Positions 46,397 to 58,939 of a DNA stretch of 64,000 nt are shown here, piece by piece. The stretch is from Nemertoderma westbladi (taxonomy: Eukaryota > Xenacoelomorpha > Nemertodermatida > Nemertodermatidae). Positions within the stretch are counted from its first letter, which is position 1, and each line of letters starts with the position of its first letter. The notes beneath the pieces were generated by a model. It searched no databases. It saw only the letters and a program-made list of their open reading frames with translations, and was not told where the DNA came from. Location: the NCBI GenBank assembly GCA_032718475.1, contig JAUCBJ010006371.1, forward strand, positions 40,395 to 104,394, written 5' to 3'. The position numbers were made by a program, and so were the translations under genes.

Positions 46397-47821
46397 TCAT
46401 TATGTTGTAACTAGTGTCACACCCACCCCACACCCCCCCCCCCCCCCACCGGCCCTCCAAATAACAAACTAATTATCTAGATGGTTTCAACTAAAAACAG
46501 TTATATTTTATTAGATATACCAATAATAGCAGCATAAAACAATTGATTTATTACATTGCAGTCAAACATAACATAGCACAAGAGTTATAAAATCCCACAA
46601 CCGGAGGGAATATAGTTGTTTCCAGGAGGTCGCTAACACTATAAAGACAAACTTTAAATAATTTGAAATCTGAAAAAATGGGGCAACCCAGGTAAGTCCA
46701 TGTCAGCGTAGCGGTATAATTCGTGGACACGTCGTTGGGAAAATGTTTGAACGCTAGTTGGTTAATCTTTGATGAAATGGAACCAAATTTGGTACACATT
46801 GTAGTCTATCAAAACTTTATAAATTCTACACCAAGACAGCCTTCTATAGTATAACGCGGACGAATGACTAGGTCCAGTTATTGTACCTCTACGCGAAGTC
46901 TCATCTGGACTTACGAGTGTGCGACGCCCCCACTTAATGTTTCAATGTATTATAAATTGTTGTCTTTGCAGTAAGAACAAAGCCTTTAATTGTTTATTGC
47001 ATACCTAAAACAATATGTGTAAAACAACTGACATTCTAGAATCATATTATTACTAATAAATAAGGGTGGAATATAAGTGCATCAACAATGCAGCAAATAC
47101 AGGCTGTGGAACATTGAGATTTGATATTCTATTCAGGTGATGTGTATACGCCCACGCATGCACTCCAGACTCACTGACAAAATATAAAATTGGCTAACAG
47201 AATATTATTATTAACAATTATTATTTAAACATAAAAGCTAAGCTATGCAGTGTATGAATAATTATAGTAAAATATTATTTATGAATCGCAAACATTTTTT
47301 CCATTTCATCGCAAGTTTACTCAACTGCTTTAGTGAATAAAGATAAAGCTGTGTTTAAGGATAAAATATGACTAAAATTCACACGTAATTTTACTACGCA
47401 ATTTACTGGTGGAAAATAAAATAAAAAGTATCCTTGACTGCAGATAAAATAAAGGATAAGAAAGCTAAAACGGAGTTCAGTGGCGGATCTGGGAATTCGT
47501 AACAAGGAAGGTCGTACCAAATGGGTTTCAGAAAATATCGTATGACCTGTTGTAAATCCGCGATCGACCGAAAACATAAATTTGCAATAATCATCTGTAA
47601 AACGAGCATTCAATGGATTTGAAGAAATTTTTGTTGTTGTTTCATTATCAATTAGTGGGTGTGTGGTGGTATTTGGGGGGGGGGGGGGGGGGGGGGGGTT
47701 ATCCGTCAATGAGTGTGTAATGTTTCAATATTGTAAAGCAGTACATTTGTTTGTTGTACTTATCTAATATAATAATATACACAAGTCCCTTTCGGAGCTA
47801 TAAAATATTTGAACAGCGACA
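46397..47821. other. Intergenic and HERC1 3' flank
   Basis: Contains the 15-bp poly-C (46433-46447) and a 24-bp poly-G (47675-47698). The - strand stretch 46551-46800 carries TGTACCAAATTTGGTTCC, a motif common in animal repeats. The part next to 47821 is the presumed HERC1 3' UTR. No clear poly(A) signal found close by. Confidence 0.5.
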
Positions 47822-50800
47822 TCAATTGAATTCATCGTCACTGTGATCAAAAACCTCCCCGGTTCTGGAGAGCATATAATTATCCATGTCGATACTCTTA
47901 CAGTTGTTAATAGCGTAGCGCAGTCGGTTGGCCAGCATCCCCTGACTCGAGTAGGACGGCAACCTGAGTTGGAAGAAACAAGTCTGCGCCGTAGGCAGCG
48001 AGTCCAGTTCCCGATCCACTCGGATTATCTGAAACCGCTGACTGATATCCGCGATGTTGACGGGAAGACGCGATCTCCCGGAAACGAATCGCATAAATAA
48101 AACCCGTTCGTCGTTGTTAAACTCCGTCAGCGTCTGCCAAAACCACAGGATCAAGTGATGACCTTCTGAGAGCTCGCGGTAACGGACAACAGATTTCAAC
48201 ATGTCCAACGAGATATCGGGGACGCCGCAGACCAAACGTTCAATGTACGCGGAAGTGACCAACGAGAAGAGAGGAACCGGCACTATCCAACTCATCCCGA
48301 GACGCACCGCGGCTACCTGTCGATCCATCTCGTGCAGGCGATAGTGCAGCACCCTCTCGACGTACTCCTTGCGGTTGTGGTAGGTGAGCGGGATGCTGTG
48401 GCCCCCCGGGACCACGGGCACAAACTCTCCGGTCGCGCTCTGCCCCTCGAAGGAGTCCAACGGAATCACCTCGGAGAAGGAACTCGCGGTGACTCCGCTC
48501 CGATCGATGCCGGAGACGCTCCGCAAACTGCGGATGTACATCGGGTCAACTTCCTCCAAGTCCTCAACGGAAACGTTCATACCCGCCAACTGCTTCCAAG
48601 TCAGTTTGGCTAAATGTAGATCGATGGGTTTCTTGGTTCGTATGGCGACGCCCAATAAAATTCCGAGGAATTTAAACATCTGTAGATCTTCCTCGGTGGA
48701 TAACGCCGGATTCAATAAATACTTGTCGCGGAAGTTACCGGGGTCGGCCAGCGAGTTAGGAGTTGGGATTAGTATGTTGAGGTCACCGCGATGCAGTTCC
48801 GAACACATCTCTGTCATGGTATCATCGAACACCCCCCCAGCGTCGTCAGCACCTTCTCCTTGCAGTTTCACCTTCCATGCGCGGGACGGCAGTCGTAAAT
48901 CATCAGCTTTCAACGACAGTATCTGCCGGGCCAGTTGTACGAAAATCGGCTTGGCCTTCCGACCTCGGGGCACCAGCCGCCTCACAGTGACCTGCGGCCC
49001 GTAACTCCTTCCCTGCACCATGGTGCGCCCGATTGCGCGCACTGAAGGTAGTTGGTAGACCCGGGGCGCCAACAGTGGGCGCACTGTGCCACCGATCAGA
49101 CCCCCGACGGTGTAGGCCCGCTCTAAAGACGGATCCAAATCTGACTGCAGACACATGAAACGCCAACTCGCCGAGACTAGATCAGAGAAATGTAACAGCG
49201 TTCGCAGTCTAGAACGGATAGACTCGATGGGAATGTCTAATAGGCATGTGTACTGCTGGGGAATGGATTTGGGCAAACCGAGGAGGATTGGCGTGGCATA
49301 GCCCCGCCGTATCGGGCTGGGCGGTGGAGAAGTCCAGGCCGCACTGTGGGTTCGGCCAGCGGCTATCTGACGGATACCTTTCCCACTGAGCGGCGCGATA
49401 AGCACCGGTTCACGTTGGAATGCCACGTGGCCCAATCCCAACTGGCCGTCCGAGTTGTTTCCCCACGCCCAAATGTTCCCGTTGGAGCACAATACTAGCG
49501 TGTGATCGGCGCCCACAGCGATATCCTCCACGAAGGAGTTGAACAAGGCAGGAATTTGTTGAGGTTTATTTTGAGTTCGACTTCGACCTTCAGTAACCCC
49601 GGTGAATCTCTCCTGTCCGAAGGAGAAAACCCTCCCGTCTTTAGTGAGAGCGACGGTAAACTGAGTTCCACAAGCCAGCTTCTTGATTCCTTGATTCTGG
49701 AGAGTTTCTATTCGATGAGGAGTCGATTTCGCTATAGAGTTACCCAATCCCAGCTTGCCATAGTCCCCGTCACCGCAGGCCCACACGGTCAATCCATCTT
49801 GGCTGCAACACACCGTATGGTTGAGACCACAGACAACCTGGCCAACTTGTTGACTGACTAAGGCTTCAATACGTTCGGGAGTTTTCTTATTGGCCGTTCC
49901 GCCATGTCCTAATCTTCCATAGTCACCGTTACCAAACGTGAATACACTACCGCTAGATGTGGTGACAGCGCTATGTTTAAACCCACAAGCCAAATCAACA
50001 ATATCTTCCCCTCGGAGCGCTTCAATCTGCCGAGGTCTCCTCTGCCTATCACTATTACCGTGGCCCAACTTCCCGTAATCACCGTCACCCCAGCTGAAGA
50101 CCTCGCCACTGTCGGTCAACGCTAACGAGTGACCGTCAGAACCACAAGAAGTGGCCAGTTTCACAACCACAAATCCCTGAAGAGAGGATACTGCAGTCAG
50201 TGTGTAAAGGTCATCAGAATTACCTTGTCCGAGTCGACCATAGGACCCCTCACCACATGCAGAAACTGTGCCGTTTGACTGTATTGTAAAGGTACAATTT
50301 TGACCGCATATTAATTGTTGGGCATTAGAAAACAAAGCACGCTGAGTGGGTAGTGTCATAGGACCCATTGATGTGGATTCTGCGAGCTGCCCGTGCCGAT
50401 TATCCCCCCAAAGATAAACATCTGACTTACCACCAATCATCCATTCCTCCGGGTGCTTACTGGACCATTGCATTATTTGTTCATCCATCTGCAGTGTCCA
50501 TATGCTGTTGTCCAATGGACTCTTGCCTCCTTCTGAGATGCGCTCAAGGAAAGGCACATGAAATGTTGATGGAAATGGTTTTCTATGAGTTAGAGAATCG
50601 CACGCGGAAATACAAGTAGCCAGTTGGAACAGCCACGCGAAATCCTTATGATCATCAACTGCGTCATGGGCTAATTGGTGGGGTGGCTTTCTTGGTTTCC
50701 CTATAATTTGATCGAGGCGTAAACTCACAGCGATAGTGCACAGCGATTTAAAATAATCGGTGTGAGTGAGTTGGTCCCCTGATGTAATTAAGTTTTTCTC

Positions 50801-53800
50801 ATAGTTGTATTGGCTTTGAAGCATCAACGGCAACAATGACAGAAGCTTTGTCAGCCAAGGAACATCCTTGAGTCCAAATACATTTAAGTTGGCCAATTCA
50901 TGGCGACACTTATAGAGGATTTGATTAGCCTCAAGAATGGCATCATCTACATTTACTAACAATAAATCACTGGAGCTCGACAACCCAACAGCTAATTGTG
51001 ACTCTTGACACCACGCAGATACAGCATTCGATTCGCCCTGAAGAGTTTGCACTAGGCAACCATCATACATTGTCCATATATTGCACAATCCCTGGTCGCA
51101 ACATGTGACCAGTAGAAGAGAGTCACTGCTAAATTCAACAGATCTAATAGGTTTTGAATGGCCTTTAAGAGACATCAGATGCGATACACAGACACAACTT
51201 GGAGTCGACTTGGAAATGGATTCCGAAGAACCTGGAGAAACATCATTGGATACAGTTTCTGCACTTAGCACATCTTTTGGCAACTTTGGTGCAACATTCC
51301 ACAACTCAACACCACCACTCTGCAATGCAACAGCTAAAAGAAAATTAGCACAGATGTGGTGTCCTTTTGAAATAACTGGGGACCACCGAAATGCCATAAT
51401 CGGAGTTAACAATTCGATGTGAGAAGCTAAGATCCACATATCAATTCTTTGATGCCAAATCCTCAGCACAGGATCACCATCAGCTATACTGGCAAGGTAT
51501 ACACCACTAGGGTCCCACTCCAAACCAATAATTCTTGTTTTGTGACCTTGAACAAAAAATGGTCCTGAATTTTGTACACAAAAATATTTGGAACAAAACA
51601 TTATACCACCATCATCATAACCAACAGCAAACCATTTATCTTCATCATACCAAGCCAATTTGCTAACTGCAATACCAGCCCTAGTACAAGAGTCCATCTC
51701 AACAGTATGATATGTTGATGCATCAAATATTTGAATAGATACCACTGTACCATCATCCCGACCTACAAGCAACTGATCTTTGCACGAAAGCGAGCTTTCC
51801 GAGAACAGTCTGTGTTGAGGCCAAGCAACATCATTAACTTTGCATGGCTGAGTCTCACTGTGACTACAACCGCCTGTTAAAGACCAGATGTATATGTCGT
51901 GGCCAGCTAAACCAGCCAGAAGTTTGCCATTGGAATTCCAGTAAAGCTTTTGAATTTCATGACTTAATTCATCCCCCATTTGCCAGCACTGGAACAATGT
52001 TGGTTTTTTTGCACCAACCCAGACAAAAACATTACCGGTTGAATCAACAGAAGCAAGCCGATTGCATGATGGATCAAACTGACAATCATAAATATTTCCC
52101 TGGTGACCTTCGAGTTTTAATGTTTGAAATTGAGGTAGATCTTGCCTACAGTCATCAACAGAATGTCCACCAGAATCATTGGCAAATAAAACAGTAAGGA
52201 ATTGAATTAAATGCCCTACAGCCCACTCCCTGTAGCCGACAGCCAGTTCACTCAAGCAACATGCGGATAAACAATTGCATATTAACAAAAGAGAAGACTG
52301 TTGACTCCAGACCTGAGTCACAAATGCTTGGCTTTTTTGGCATGACCCACACATTGCTTTGTCCATTTGTTTCTGGGCGAATTTACCAAGTAAAGCTATT
52401 AGAATTTTAACAACAACAAACCCAACATTTGATTCCTCGGATTGACCTGCAGGGCCACATGATGCTGTTAGCATAAGCTCCTTAGTACAAAGTTGCAGCA
52501 ACAGGTGATGGGCCACATCATCGGTCGAGGCCAGAGAAATGATGGTCATGCCAAGGTTATCCATCAGTTGTGGGGTCCGCAAACTCTCCACAAGAGATAC
52601 CAGTTTTACCAAAATATTAACATCAGCTAAACCAATGCTTTCTACACTGGTTGCTAAACAACAAGGAGGCTGGCCAATTGAAACTACGGATAAAACCTGG
52701 AGAATTGTACTCCGTGCTATTTGAATTTGAAAAGTTGATCCGATGTTATGCAACGCAGATAGTCGATCGTTAATGATATATTGTGTGATTGCCTGATCGC
52801 CCAATGTCAGTTTTTGCCCAGAAAAATTATGTGGTATGGTAGATGGTGTGATTGGATCTCGTGTATTGACAGCTTGTTGACCTAAAGGATCCACATCGAC
52901 ATTAAACATGACTGGAGCGGGTAGACGTGTTGAATCACTTGGATGAGACATGGAATTCATTAAACCCAAAAGTGCCTCTGAATCTCCATCCTTGTGCAAT
53001 TGATTTAATTGGTCCGGGGAGAGATCTGATGTGTGACCCTCTTCACCCAATTCTGCAGTCTCTTCACCAACTATGGAATTCTGACCGAAATAATTTGTCC
53101 TACATAAGGGGCACAACAAATAATAAGGTGTACCAGTGCCACAAGTTCCACCGAACCATCCATCAACATAAGTGCCAGTGCTGCGATAGCCATGACGGCA
53201 CGAAGGATTTCCACACCCTGGATGGGAATTTCGCATATGAGCATTAAACTCTTCAACAGAGATGTTACACAGTTCACACATGACGGCAACATCACCAACA
53301 ATTGGATCTGATATTCTGTCATCGTTCCAAAGGTCTCCATTATCTTCCACATTGTCAGATGAAGATACTCGATGAGGAGGTGAATCCGGTGACAAAATAA
53401 TAGCGGCTCGACGAAGATTTCTTTGGGCAAATTGGTGTGGATTACGGGGTTCTCGGCATGGTAGTGGTGGTGGAGTCATCCGACTAGTCCATACCCTCCT
53501 GGCAGGAGGTCGTCGCATCATTGTCAAGCAAACTCTTGCTTGAGGCAACACTTCGCGACAACGTTCTTCCAATGAATTTGGAACGGAATCATCACCAGGG
53601 CAAAATAAGGCTTCATCCCTATGATCTACAGTTGAATCAACTACAGGATGCTCCAGTAAATATGTAGCAACCATGTTAGCGCGGTGAGCTGCACTGCTGT
53701 TATCAGCACCCGTTGCGACAATCGCTTGTTGGATATGTTGAACAGAGAACCCCATTTCTAATAGTGGAACCGCAAAATCAGGCAATAACAAGGACTGTGA

Positions 53801-56800
53801 TGTTGATGACATTGGCATTAACGGTTCATAAGGGATGCTGCATGCCTCCGGTGCATCTTGAAAACGAGTACTATAGATTGTAGCATTAGTATCCATACCA
53901 GTGTCTCGTGATTGAGCTGGCGCACCAGTATCACAGCCAGCATTATGGCGTCTTCGTTGTGGATGTGCTACACTGAAATGCTGTTGTGGAAGTCTTTGCC
54001 TGGGTGGTAATAAAATAGTCTTATGCTCTTTAAGATCAGGGGGTGGCTGGGCTTTTCCAATTAAGCAGTGCAATATGTTCAAAGAACTTTCAAGCTCATG
54101 TACAGGAACTTCACGCTTTATAGTAGTGGATTCAATAGCTTTGTTAACCAACACTCTCATTGATGTTTTTAAAGCGCTCTGCATTTCAACCACACTTTCT
54201 TCTTGGCTATCTCGTAAGATAACTTCTGAGAAATGGCTACTTGTTAATAACCCTGTTAAAAACTTCAATATTCCTACTTCAAGGTACATTAACATGAATT
54301 CTTTAATTTCATCCAGAGTGTCAGCTGTTGCTATAAACTTTGTTGAAAAGGGAAATTGCTTAGGCCTCACATCTGAACCATCGTTTTCTTGACTATCTGA
54401 TAGTTTTGACAAATTCTGAGAAATATCTGTAAGAGAAGCATTCATCACTGTCTGTTTAGTTTTGGAACTAAATAATGTAACAAGCATATTTATCATAGGT
54501 GGTGTCATACCTTGGAGATGACTGAAGTCAAATGCAGGGTGTTTTATGATTTCTAGAGATTGCAAAGGTTCATCCACAAACATGCGATTTGAAGAACTAA
54601 CTGATCGGTCATCCCATTGAACTTTTCCGGTAGAAGAACCATGCTTGATAACACCCAACAAAACACCCTCTCTACCAGTATCCCTCTGCATACACCGACA
54701 TCCCGCCTTTAGACCTCTGTCAAGTCCGCCACATAGGGCCAAAACAGGAAAAAGCATCTTCATAAAATTGTCCGTAACATCTGTGGACACTGCCTTTGTT
54801 CCGCGGTCAGTTTCGAAAGTGTCTATGTAAGATACACAGTTGGCCAAACGTTGGATTAATTTATTACAAATAAGGGATGACCATGATTCACTGTGGTTGA
54901 TTAAATCTCGCATAACAGCTATGTAGTGATCAGCAAGTGCAAACATTTTAGGTGAACAATGCGGTTCTCCAGAAATATAATCACTGGGAGATTCTGAGGC
55001 TTCAAAATCGCTAATTTCCACTTTCTCACCAGGAGAGTTGCTGTAAAACATAACACACGGGTACAGAATATCATTGGCCTCTAGATTATCAAAGGCGACT
55101 CTTAAATCTTGATTATTTTTTGCAAAGCTTAAGGTTCTTGCGTTTGTGTCTACCTCAACATGTATGCAATCTCCTTGCGTATAACATGGAAACTGTACAG
55201 GTACACTGATTTCCCCACCATGATACAAATTGCCACTGTAGGCACGATATAACCACATATCATACGTAGACCGGTGACTGTAATCTTGGACAGGGAATCG
55301 GGATACACCAATACAAGTACCTTCATTGCCTGGATTTTCTTTGAGAATGTTAAAGCACCACCGTGACTTACCTGATGGCAGGGGTGTTGCAGTCATACCA
55401 TAGGCCTTGCCAATGGTCGAATGCATAATACAATTACTTGGTTGAATAAGACAATTAACTGACTTATTAGAATCAAAATATGTATGCTGTAACAGATAAT
55501 TTAAACCGTACTCGGAACCGAAGCTATCTATATTAGGGGTCCAGATAGCATGATAGATGCTATCTAAAAGTATGTCCACGAAGTTAGATAATAGAGAATC
55601 ACCACTAGATGAATACATTACTAATTCACCAACTTTCTCAAAGAATAATTGACGCAGCAGATGGGTAGCTAAGAGTTTGGTTCTCAAGAGTTTTACACCA
55701 TTATATGAAGTTTGTCCAATTTTCATGAATAAGTTGATCCACTTACTAGAAGAAAGGCGAGTTTTAAAAACGTTAAACAAATTTGACAATCCAGTTAAAA
55801 ATACTATAAAATTGCCCACAGATTCATCCGAATTCAACACAGTTGTAGCAGTTAAAGTGTGTCGACTCGATTTTGAAGTATTCGTCGGTGGCGTCTTGAT
55901 ATAAGTAATCAAACTTTCCACATGCGTCATCAATAATGTTTCAATAAAATCGATCTGAGCTACATTGTTTGAAGTCTCGTCCAGTAGACCAGAAGTGAAT
56001 ACAACGAGATGGAGGAGAACCTTGGCAACGGCGAGGAGACATGGCAAAGGTTCCAAGGAGGCAGCCATAAAGGGGCTAAGAACCTGCTTATTCATTTCCA
56101 GAGGCAGCCGACAAGATAACAAAACAAGTGGCTTCAATAAACCTACTGAAAACGCTAACTTCACATCTTGGCATTGGTACTTGTATGTAAGTGCGCAAAT
56201 GCAGGCCATTAACATCGGGGTTGAATGCAAAGATGGGTGGTCCTCAAGCTCATTGTCAATAATGTTTGTAATATGTGAAAATATTTTATTAATCGTTGAC
56301 TCTATCAAAAACAAGAACTCTCTTGGGGCGCATTGAATACCAGCCAGGTAATGGCTGTACACAGTCACACCATCTTCTGAGTGCAGTCCGACACTGCTCA
56401 AACCAAAACAGCCATACATGAATTGAAGTTGAGCAGAATCCACCAAGTCATGCAATGAGAGTGTATCATCGTCATCATTTTTAGTCAATTCCCCTTTACT
56501 CAAAATCTTTTCAATTTCTTTAAGTGCATCAAGACGAATTTCCGCTTTGGTACATTGTTCATCAATGGCACTAGCAACTAGCATTACATTAGGTGGGGTA
56601 CCGGCTTCATATTGGCTAGGTTTCTCGAAATAATCTAAATGTGCTAAAGCGAATGTAACAATATTGTTACATATAGCACGGAATATATCGGCTAATGAAT
56701 ACTCAACATTGTTGTCGAAAGAAGTTGTGGATGCGGCATCGCAAATACTGGAGTTGGAAAATTCTTGTGTCAGTAGCTGGTCGGTGGGCAAAATGTGTGG

Positions 56801-58939
56801 CTGAATACACGTGAGTAAGAATATTGATTGGCATGCAGAAAGTCTGCATTGGCTCTCAAAATGGCTGTCACTTTTACTTTCTAAAACATAGAGACTAGCC
56901 AATCGCTGTCTTACAACAAATGCACAATGGTAAACATATAGTAAACATGATGGCAATGGCTTCGAAGAAGACGTGCTAGGCCCATCCACATGACCGCCGT
57001 ATTGCGTTGTATCGGGTATGTAGTAACTTTCACTAGCGACATCAGCCAACCCGGTGTGCATGAGTATGGCAGCGAATACACAACGAGTAGCTCCATCCAA
57101 TAACGTATCAACGGGGAAACACGCCATTGGAGTTTCCATGTTATTATAAGCGTTTAATAGGTTTTGCCAAGATTTCGCTTGGTTTTGCCCAGACAAACAA
57201 ATATCACGATAGATTTGTGGCAACTTGATGGCACTCATGTCTGTACCGCTATCAGAAGCACCAAAGCTCAACGAATCCAAATGTATATTTTGCACATTCT
57301 CGAATTCCTTCACAGCATCGTTAAGGGGTAAACTGAGACCTTTACTAAAGAGACGACATTCCAGCAGTCGGTTCATACAGGTCGGTTCCAGCAGCGAATG
57401 CGTATAGAGTTTACCACGGATTGCTCGACCTACAAGTAGAGAAGTACATTGTTCAAGTTTGTCAAGCCAGGAAAAAAATGAAACATCCACGACTGCATTC
57501 ACTGAATGTCTCATTTGATAGTCGTTACCGTTGAATACGCCAGTTTCTGAAGCCGGACAAAGACATTCATCGAAGCTCAATCCTTGAATCTCATGCAACA
57601 AGGCGGCTCTCTGGTATGCTTCATCTACCCCCATATTGCTGCTGAAAGTGGGTTTACAAATCTCTTCATGGCCTTCATGAACAACTAGGGATTCGATGAC
57701 AATTACACGTTTAAAAACATTGTTGATACAAACTAATAATTCTCCGAATGAAGGTAACAATGGAGCCAATGTGTGAGCAGGCACCAACAGTAAAGACTGT
57801 ACCGCCAATAGTAACAACATTCCACTTGGTGATTCAAATAATATATCGCGTAACTTTCTAACTATTTGAAAGTTGAGCGGCGCTGAAAGTACGCCTAGAG
57901 TAGCGTTATATACAGTGGATGCGTTAATGATAAGCATATGAACGTACTTATGCACCAAACTGCCAGTAGTAGTAGCTAATTGATTTTCCTTAAAAGTAAG
58001 TAAATGACTGGCCATTAGGTGTCTTTGCATATTTAGAAGGAGTTTGTGAATGAGACAAGTTGCGGAATTTGCAGTTTGTAAAAGAACATTGTCATCAAAT
58101 GTTGAGCCGGGGGCAGCAGCGGTGGTTGTGGGATCAATAGCAGGGAGTGAAGATCTACGATCAGTGATTCTTAATCTCAGTCTCTTCACAGTACAAAACG
58201 ACAGGTTTTTTAATAATATTTGCAGCAAACTTTCGGCCAAATCAGAAGTGGTCTCAGAATTAACGCTGGAAACTAGCCCTAAAACGGTAGCAACCTTGTC
58301 GTTGTCTTGAATGCTATTCAGCACCAAATTCAGTTGGGTTATTTGACCGCGAGTCAGCGACGCCCAACCTTGCGGTTCATGGGGTAACAAGCTGTGCAGC
58401 AGTTCCAGACGTTCCTTTACCGGAGGTAACAGAAGCAGAGCGCCAACCGAGAGAACGCTGCTGATATGGTGATGTACCGGTTCGGCGCGTGGCAGATCCA
58501 GCAGGCGGAATAACAGCAGACGTATCGGTGCCGATAAATCGCCGATCACTTGGGAGTTGGCGCTACCGGTGGACGCCAACGAGAGATGACTGCCGAGGAG
58601 ACGGAGAGTTAGCATAGCGAAGCGAGTCTGCTCGTCCGACGAACGGAACACATTGCCTGAGGACTCCGGCTCCGCCAAGGTTGCCCAATATGTCTCCATG
58701 AAGGAGTGCAGCACCCTGAAGGTGTCCCGATGAAGGTCCACGCAGTAGTGTTGGTGTAGGGCGACCACCTGGCGGTCGGACGGCACTGCGGTCCACACTA
58801 TCGTGTGACTAGACCCCGCGGACACCTGTTGCACGTCGACATCCTCGAGACCAATATTTACCTTGGAGGGTTGAGTCACGGGACTCACTGTGTGACCTTG
58901 GCCACATTGACCCATAACGTTGTTTCCCCAAGCAAAAAC
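47822..58939 (-). CDS. HERC1 terminal exon (11.1 kb, intronless)
   Basis: 3705 codons plus stop in one exon, starting [16 protein letters not shown], the end of RLD1. Approximate positions within the exon: SPRY/B30.2 1180-1310; UBA-like [16 protein letters not shown] about 1720-1765; Cys/His cluster [20 protein letters not shown] about 1880-1950; WD40 repeats 2270-2640; second RCC1-like domain 2836-3200; HECT about 3330-3705. The catalytic Cys is in [15 protein letters not shown], codon 47980-47978. The end, [12 protein letters not shown], is complete. In vertebrates this region is split into dozens of exons. Confidence 0.94.
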   Translation of the reverse strand, partial: VFAWGNNVMGQCGQGHTVSPVTQPSKVNIGLEDVDVQQVSAGSSHTIVWTAVPSDRQVVALHQHYCVDLHRDTFRVLHSFMETYWATLAEPESSGNVFRSSDEQTRFAMLTLRLLGSHLSLASTGSANSQVIGDLSAPIRLLLFRLLDLPRAEPVHHHISSVLSVGALLLLPPVKERLELLHSLLPHEPQGWASLTRGQITQLNLVLNSIQDNDKVATVLGLVSSVNSETTSDLAESLLQILLKNLSFCTVKRLRLRITDRRSSLPAIDPTTTAAAPGSTFDDNVLLQTANSATCLIHKLLLNMQRHLMASHLLTFKENQLATTTGSLVHKYVHMLIINASTVYNATLGVLSAPLNFQIVRKLRDILFESPSGMLLLLAVQSLLLVPAHTLAPLLPSFGELLVCINNVFKRVIVIESLVVHEGHEEICKPTFSSNMGVDEAYQRAALLHEIQGLSFDECLCPASETGVFNGNDYQMRHSVNAVVDVSFFSWLDKLEQCTSLLVGRAIRGKLYTHSLLEPTCMNRLLECRLFSKGLSLPLNDAVKEFENVQNIHLDSLSFGASDSGTDMSAIKLPQIYRDICLSGQNQAKSWQNLLNAYNNMETPMACFPVDTLLDGATRCVFAAILMHTGLADVASESYYIPDTTQYGGHVDGPSTSSSKPLPSCLLYVYHCAFVVRQRLASLYVLESKSDSHFESQCRLSACQSIFLLTCIQPHILPTDQLLTQEFSNSSICDAASTTSFDNNVEYSLADIFRAICNNIVTFALAHLDYFEKPSQYEAGTPPNVMLVASAIDEQCTKAEIRLDALKEIEKILSKGELTKNDDDDTLSLHDLVDSAQLQFMYGCFGLSSVGLHSEDGVTVYSHYLAGIQCAPREFLFLIESTINKIFSHITNIIDNELEDHPSLHSTPMLMACICALTYKYQCQDVKLAFSVGLLKPLVLLSCRLPLEMNKQVLSPFMAASLEPLPCLLAVAKVLLHLVVFTSGLLDETSNNVAQIDFIETLLMTHVESLITYIKTPPTNTSKSSRHTLTATTVLNSDESVGNFIVFLTGLSNLFNVFKTRLSSSKWINLFMKIGQTSYNGVKLLRTKLLATHLLRQLFFEKVGELVMYSSSGDSLLSNFVDILLDSIYHAIWTPNIDSFGSEYGLNYLLQHTYFDSNKSVNCLIQPSNCIMHSTIGKAYGMTATPLPSGKSRWCFNILKENPGNEGTCIGVSRFPVQDYSHRSTYDMWLYRAYSGNLYHGGEISVPVQFPCYTQGDCIHVEVDTNARTLSFAKNNQDLRVAFDNLEANDILYPCVMFYSNSPGEKVEISDFEASESPSDYISGEPHCSPKMFALADHYIAVMRDLINHSESWSSLICNKLIQRLANCVSYIDTFETDRGTKAVSTDVTDNFMKMLFPVLALCGGLDRGLKAGCRCMQRDTGREGVLLGVIKHGSSTGKVQWDDRSVSSSNRMFVDEPLQSLEIIKHPAFDFSHLQGMTPPMINMLVTLFSSKTKQTVMNASLTDISQNLSKLSDSQENDGSDVRPKQFPFSTKFIATADTLDEIKEFMLMYLEVGILKFLTGLLTSSHFSEVILRDSQEESVVEMQSALKTSMRVLVNKAIESTTIKREVPVHELESSLNILHCLIGKAQPPPDLKEHKTILLPPRQRLPQQHFSVAHPQRRRHNAGCDTGAPAQSRDTGMDTNATIYSTRFQDAPEACSIPYEPLMPMSSTSQSLLLPDFAVPLLEMGFSVQHIQQAIVATGADNSSAAHRANMVATYLLEHPVVDSTVDHRDEALFCPGDDSVPNSLEERCREVLPQARVCLTMMRRPPARRVWTSRMTPPPLPCREPRNPHQFAQRNLRRAAIILSPDSPPHRVSSSDNVEDNGDLWNDDRISDPIVGDVAVMCELCNISVEEFNAHMRNSHPGCGNPSCRHGYRSTGTYVDGWFGGTCGTGTPYYLLCPLCRTNYFGQNSIVGEETAELGEEGHTSDLSPDQLNQLHKDGDSEALLGLMNSMSHPSDSTRLPAPVMFNVDVDPLGQQAVNTRDPITPSTIPHNFSGQKLTLGDQAITQYIINDRLSALHNIGSTFQIQIARSTILQVLSVVSIGQPPCCLATSVESIGLADVNILVKLVSLVESLRTPQLMDNLGMTIISLASTDDVAHHLLLQLCTKELMLTASCGPAGQSEESNVGFVVVKILIALLGKFAQKQMDKAMCGSCQKSQAFVTQVWSQQSSLLLICNCLSACCLSELAVGYREWAVGHLIQFLTVLFANDSGGHSVDDCRQDLPQFQTLKLEGHQGNIYDCQFDPSCNRLASVDSTGNVFVWVGAKKPTLFQCWQMGDELSHEIQKLYWNSNGKLLAGLAGHDIYIWSLTGGCSHSETQPCKVNDVAWPQHRLFSESSLSCKDQLLVGRDDGTVVSIQIFDASTYHTVEMDSCTRAGIAVSKLAWYDEDKWFAVGYDDGGIMFCSKYFCVQNSGPFFVQGHKTRIIGLEWDPSGVYLASIADGDPVLRIWHQRIDMWILASHIELLTPIMAFRWSPVISKGHHICANFLLAVALQSGGVELWNVAPKLPKDVLSAETVSNDVSPGSSESISKSTPSCVCVSHLMSLKGHSKPIRSVEFSSDSLLLVTCCDQGLCNIWTMYDGCLVQTLQGESNAVSAWCQESQLAVGLSSSSDLLLVNVDDAILEANQILYKCRHELANLNVFGLKDVPWLTKLLSLLPLMLQSQYNYEKNLITSGDQLTHTDYFKSLCTIAVSLRLDQIIGKPRKPPHQLAHDAVDDHKDFAWLFQLATCISACDSLTHRKPFPSTFHVPFLERISEGGKSPLDNSIWTLQMDEQIMQWSSKHPEEWMIGGKSDVYLWGDNRHGQLAESTSMGPMTLPTQRALFSNAQQLICGQNCTFTIQSNGTVSACGEGSYGRLGQGNSDDLYTLTAVSSLQGFVVVKLATSCGSDGHSLALTDSGEVFSWGDGDYGKLGHGNSDRQRRPRQIEALRGEDIVDLACGFKHSAVTTSSGSVFTFGNGDYGRLGHGGTANKKTPERIEALVSQQVGQVVCGLNHTVCCSQDGLTVWACGDGDYGKLGLGNSIAKSTPHRIETLQNQGIKKLACGTQFTVALTKDGRVFSFGQERFTGVTEGRSRTQNKPQQIPALFNSFVEDIAVGADHTLVLCSNGNIWAWGNNSDGQLGLGHVAFQREPVLIAPLSGKGIRQIAAGRTHSAAWTSPPPSPIRRGYATPILLGLPKSIPQQYTCLLDIPIESIRSRLRTLLHFSDLVSASWRFMCLQSDLDPSLERAYTVGGLIGGTVRPLLAPRVYQLPSVRAIGRTMVQGRSYGPQVTVRRLVPRGRKAKPIFVQLARQILSLKADDLRLPSRAWKVKLQGEGADDAGGVFDDTMTEMCSELHRGDLNILIPTPNSLADPGNFRDKYLLNPALSTEEDLQMFKFLGILLGVAIRTKKPIDLHLAKLTWKQLAGMNVSVEDLEEVDPMYIRSLRSVSGIDRSGVTASSFSEVIPLDSFEGQSATGEFVPVVPGGHSIPLTYHNRKEYVERVLHYRLHEMDRQVAAVRLGMSWIVPVPLFSLVTSAYIERLVCGVPDISLDMLKSVVRYRELSEGHHLILWFWQTLTEFNNDERVLFMRFVSGRSRLPVNIADISQRFQIIRVDRELDSLPTAQTCFFQLRLPSYSSQGMLANRLRYAINNCKSIDMDNYMLSRTGEVFDHSDDEFN

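Noticed and set aside
46551-46799. 82-codon - strand ORF
   Set aside because: Contains a repeat-family motif, has no domain and no splice context.
48384-49004. 206-codon + strand ORF
   Set aside because: Antisense shadow of the HERC1 HECT region.
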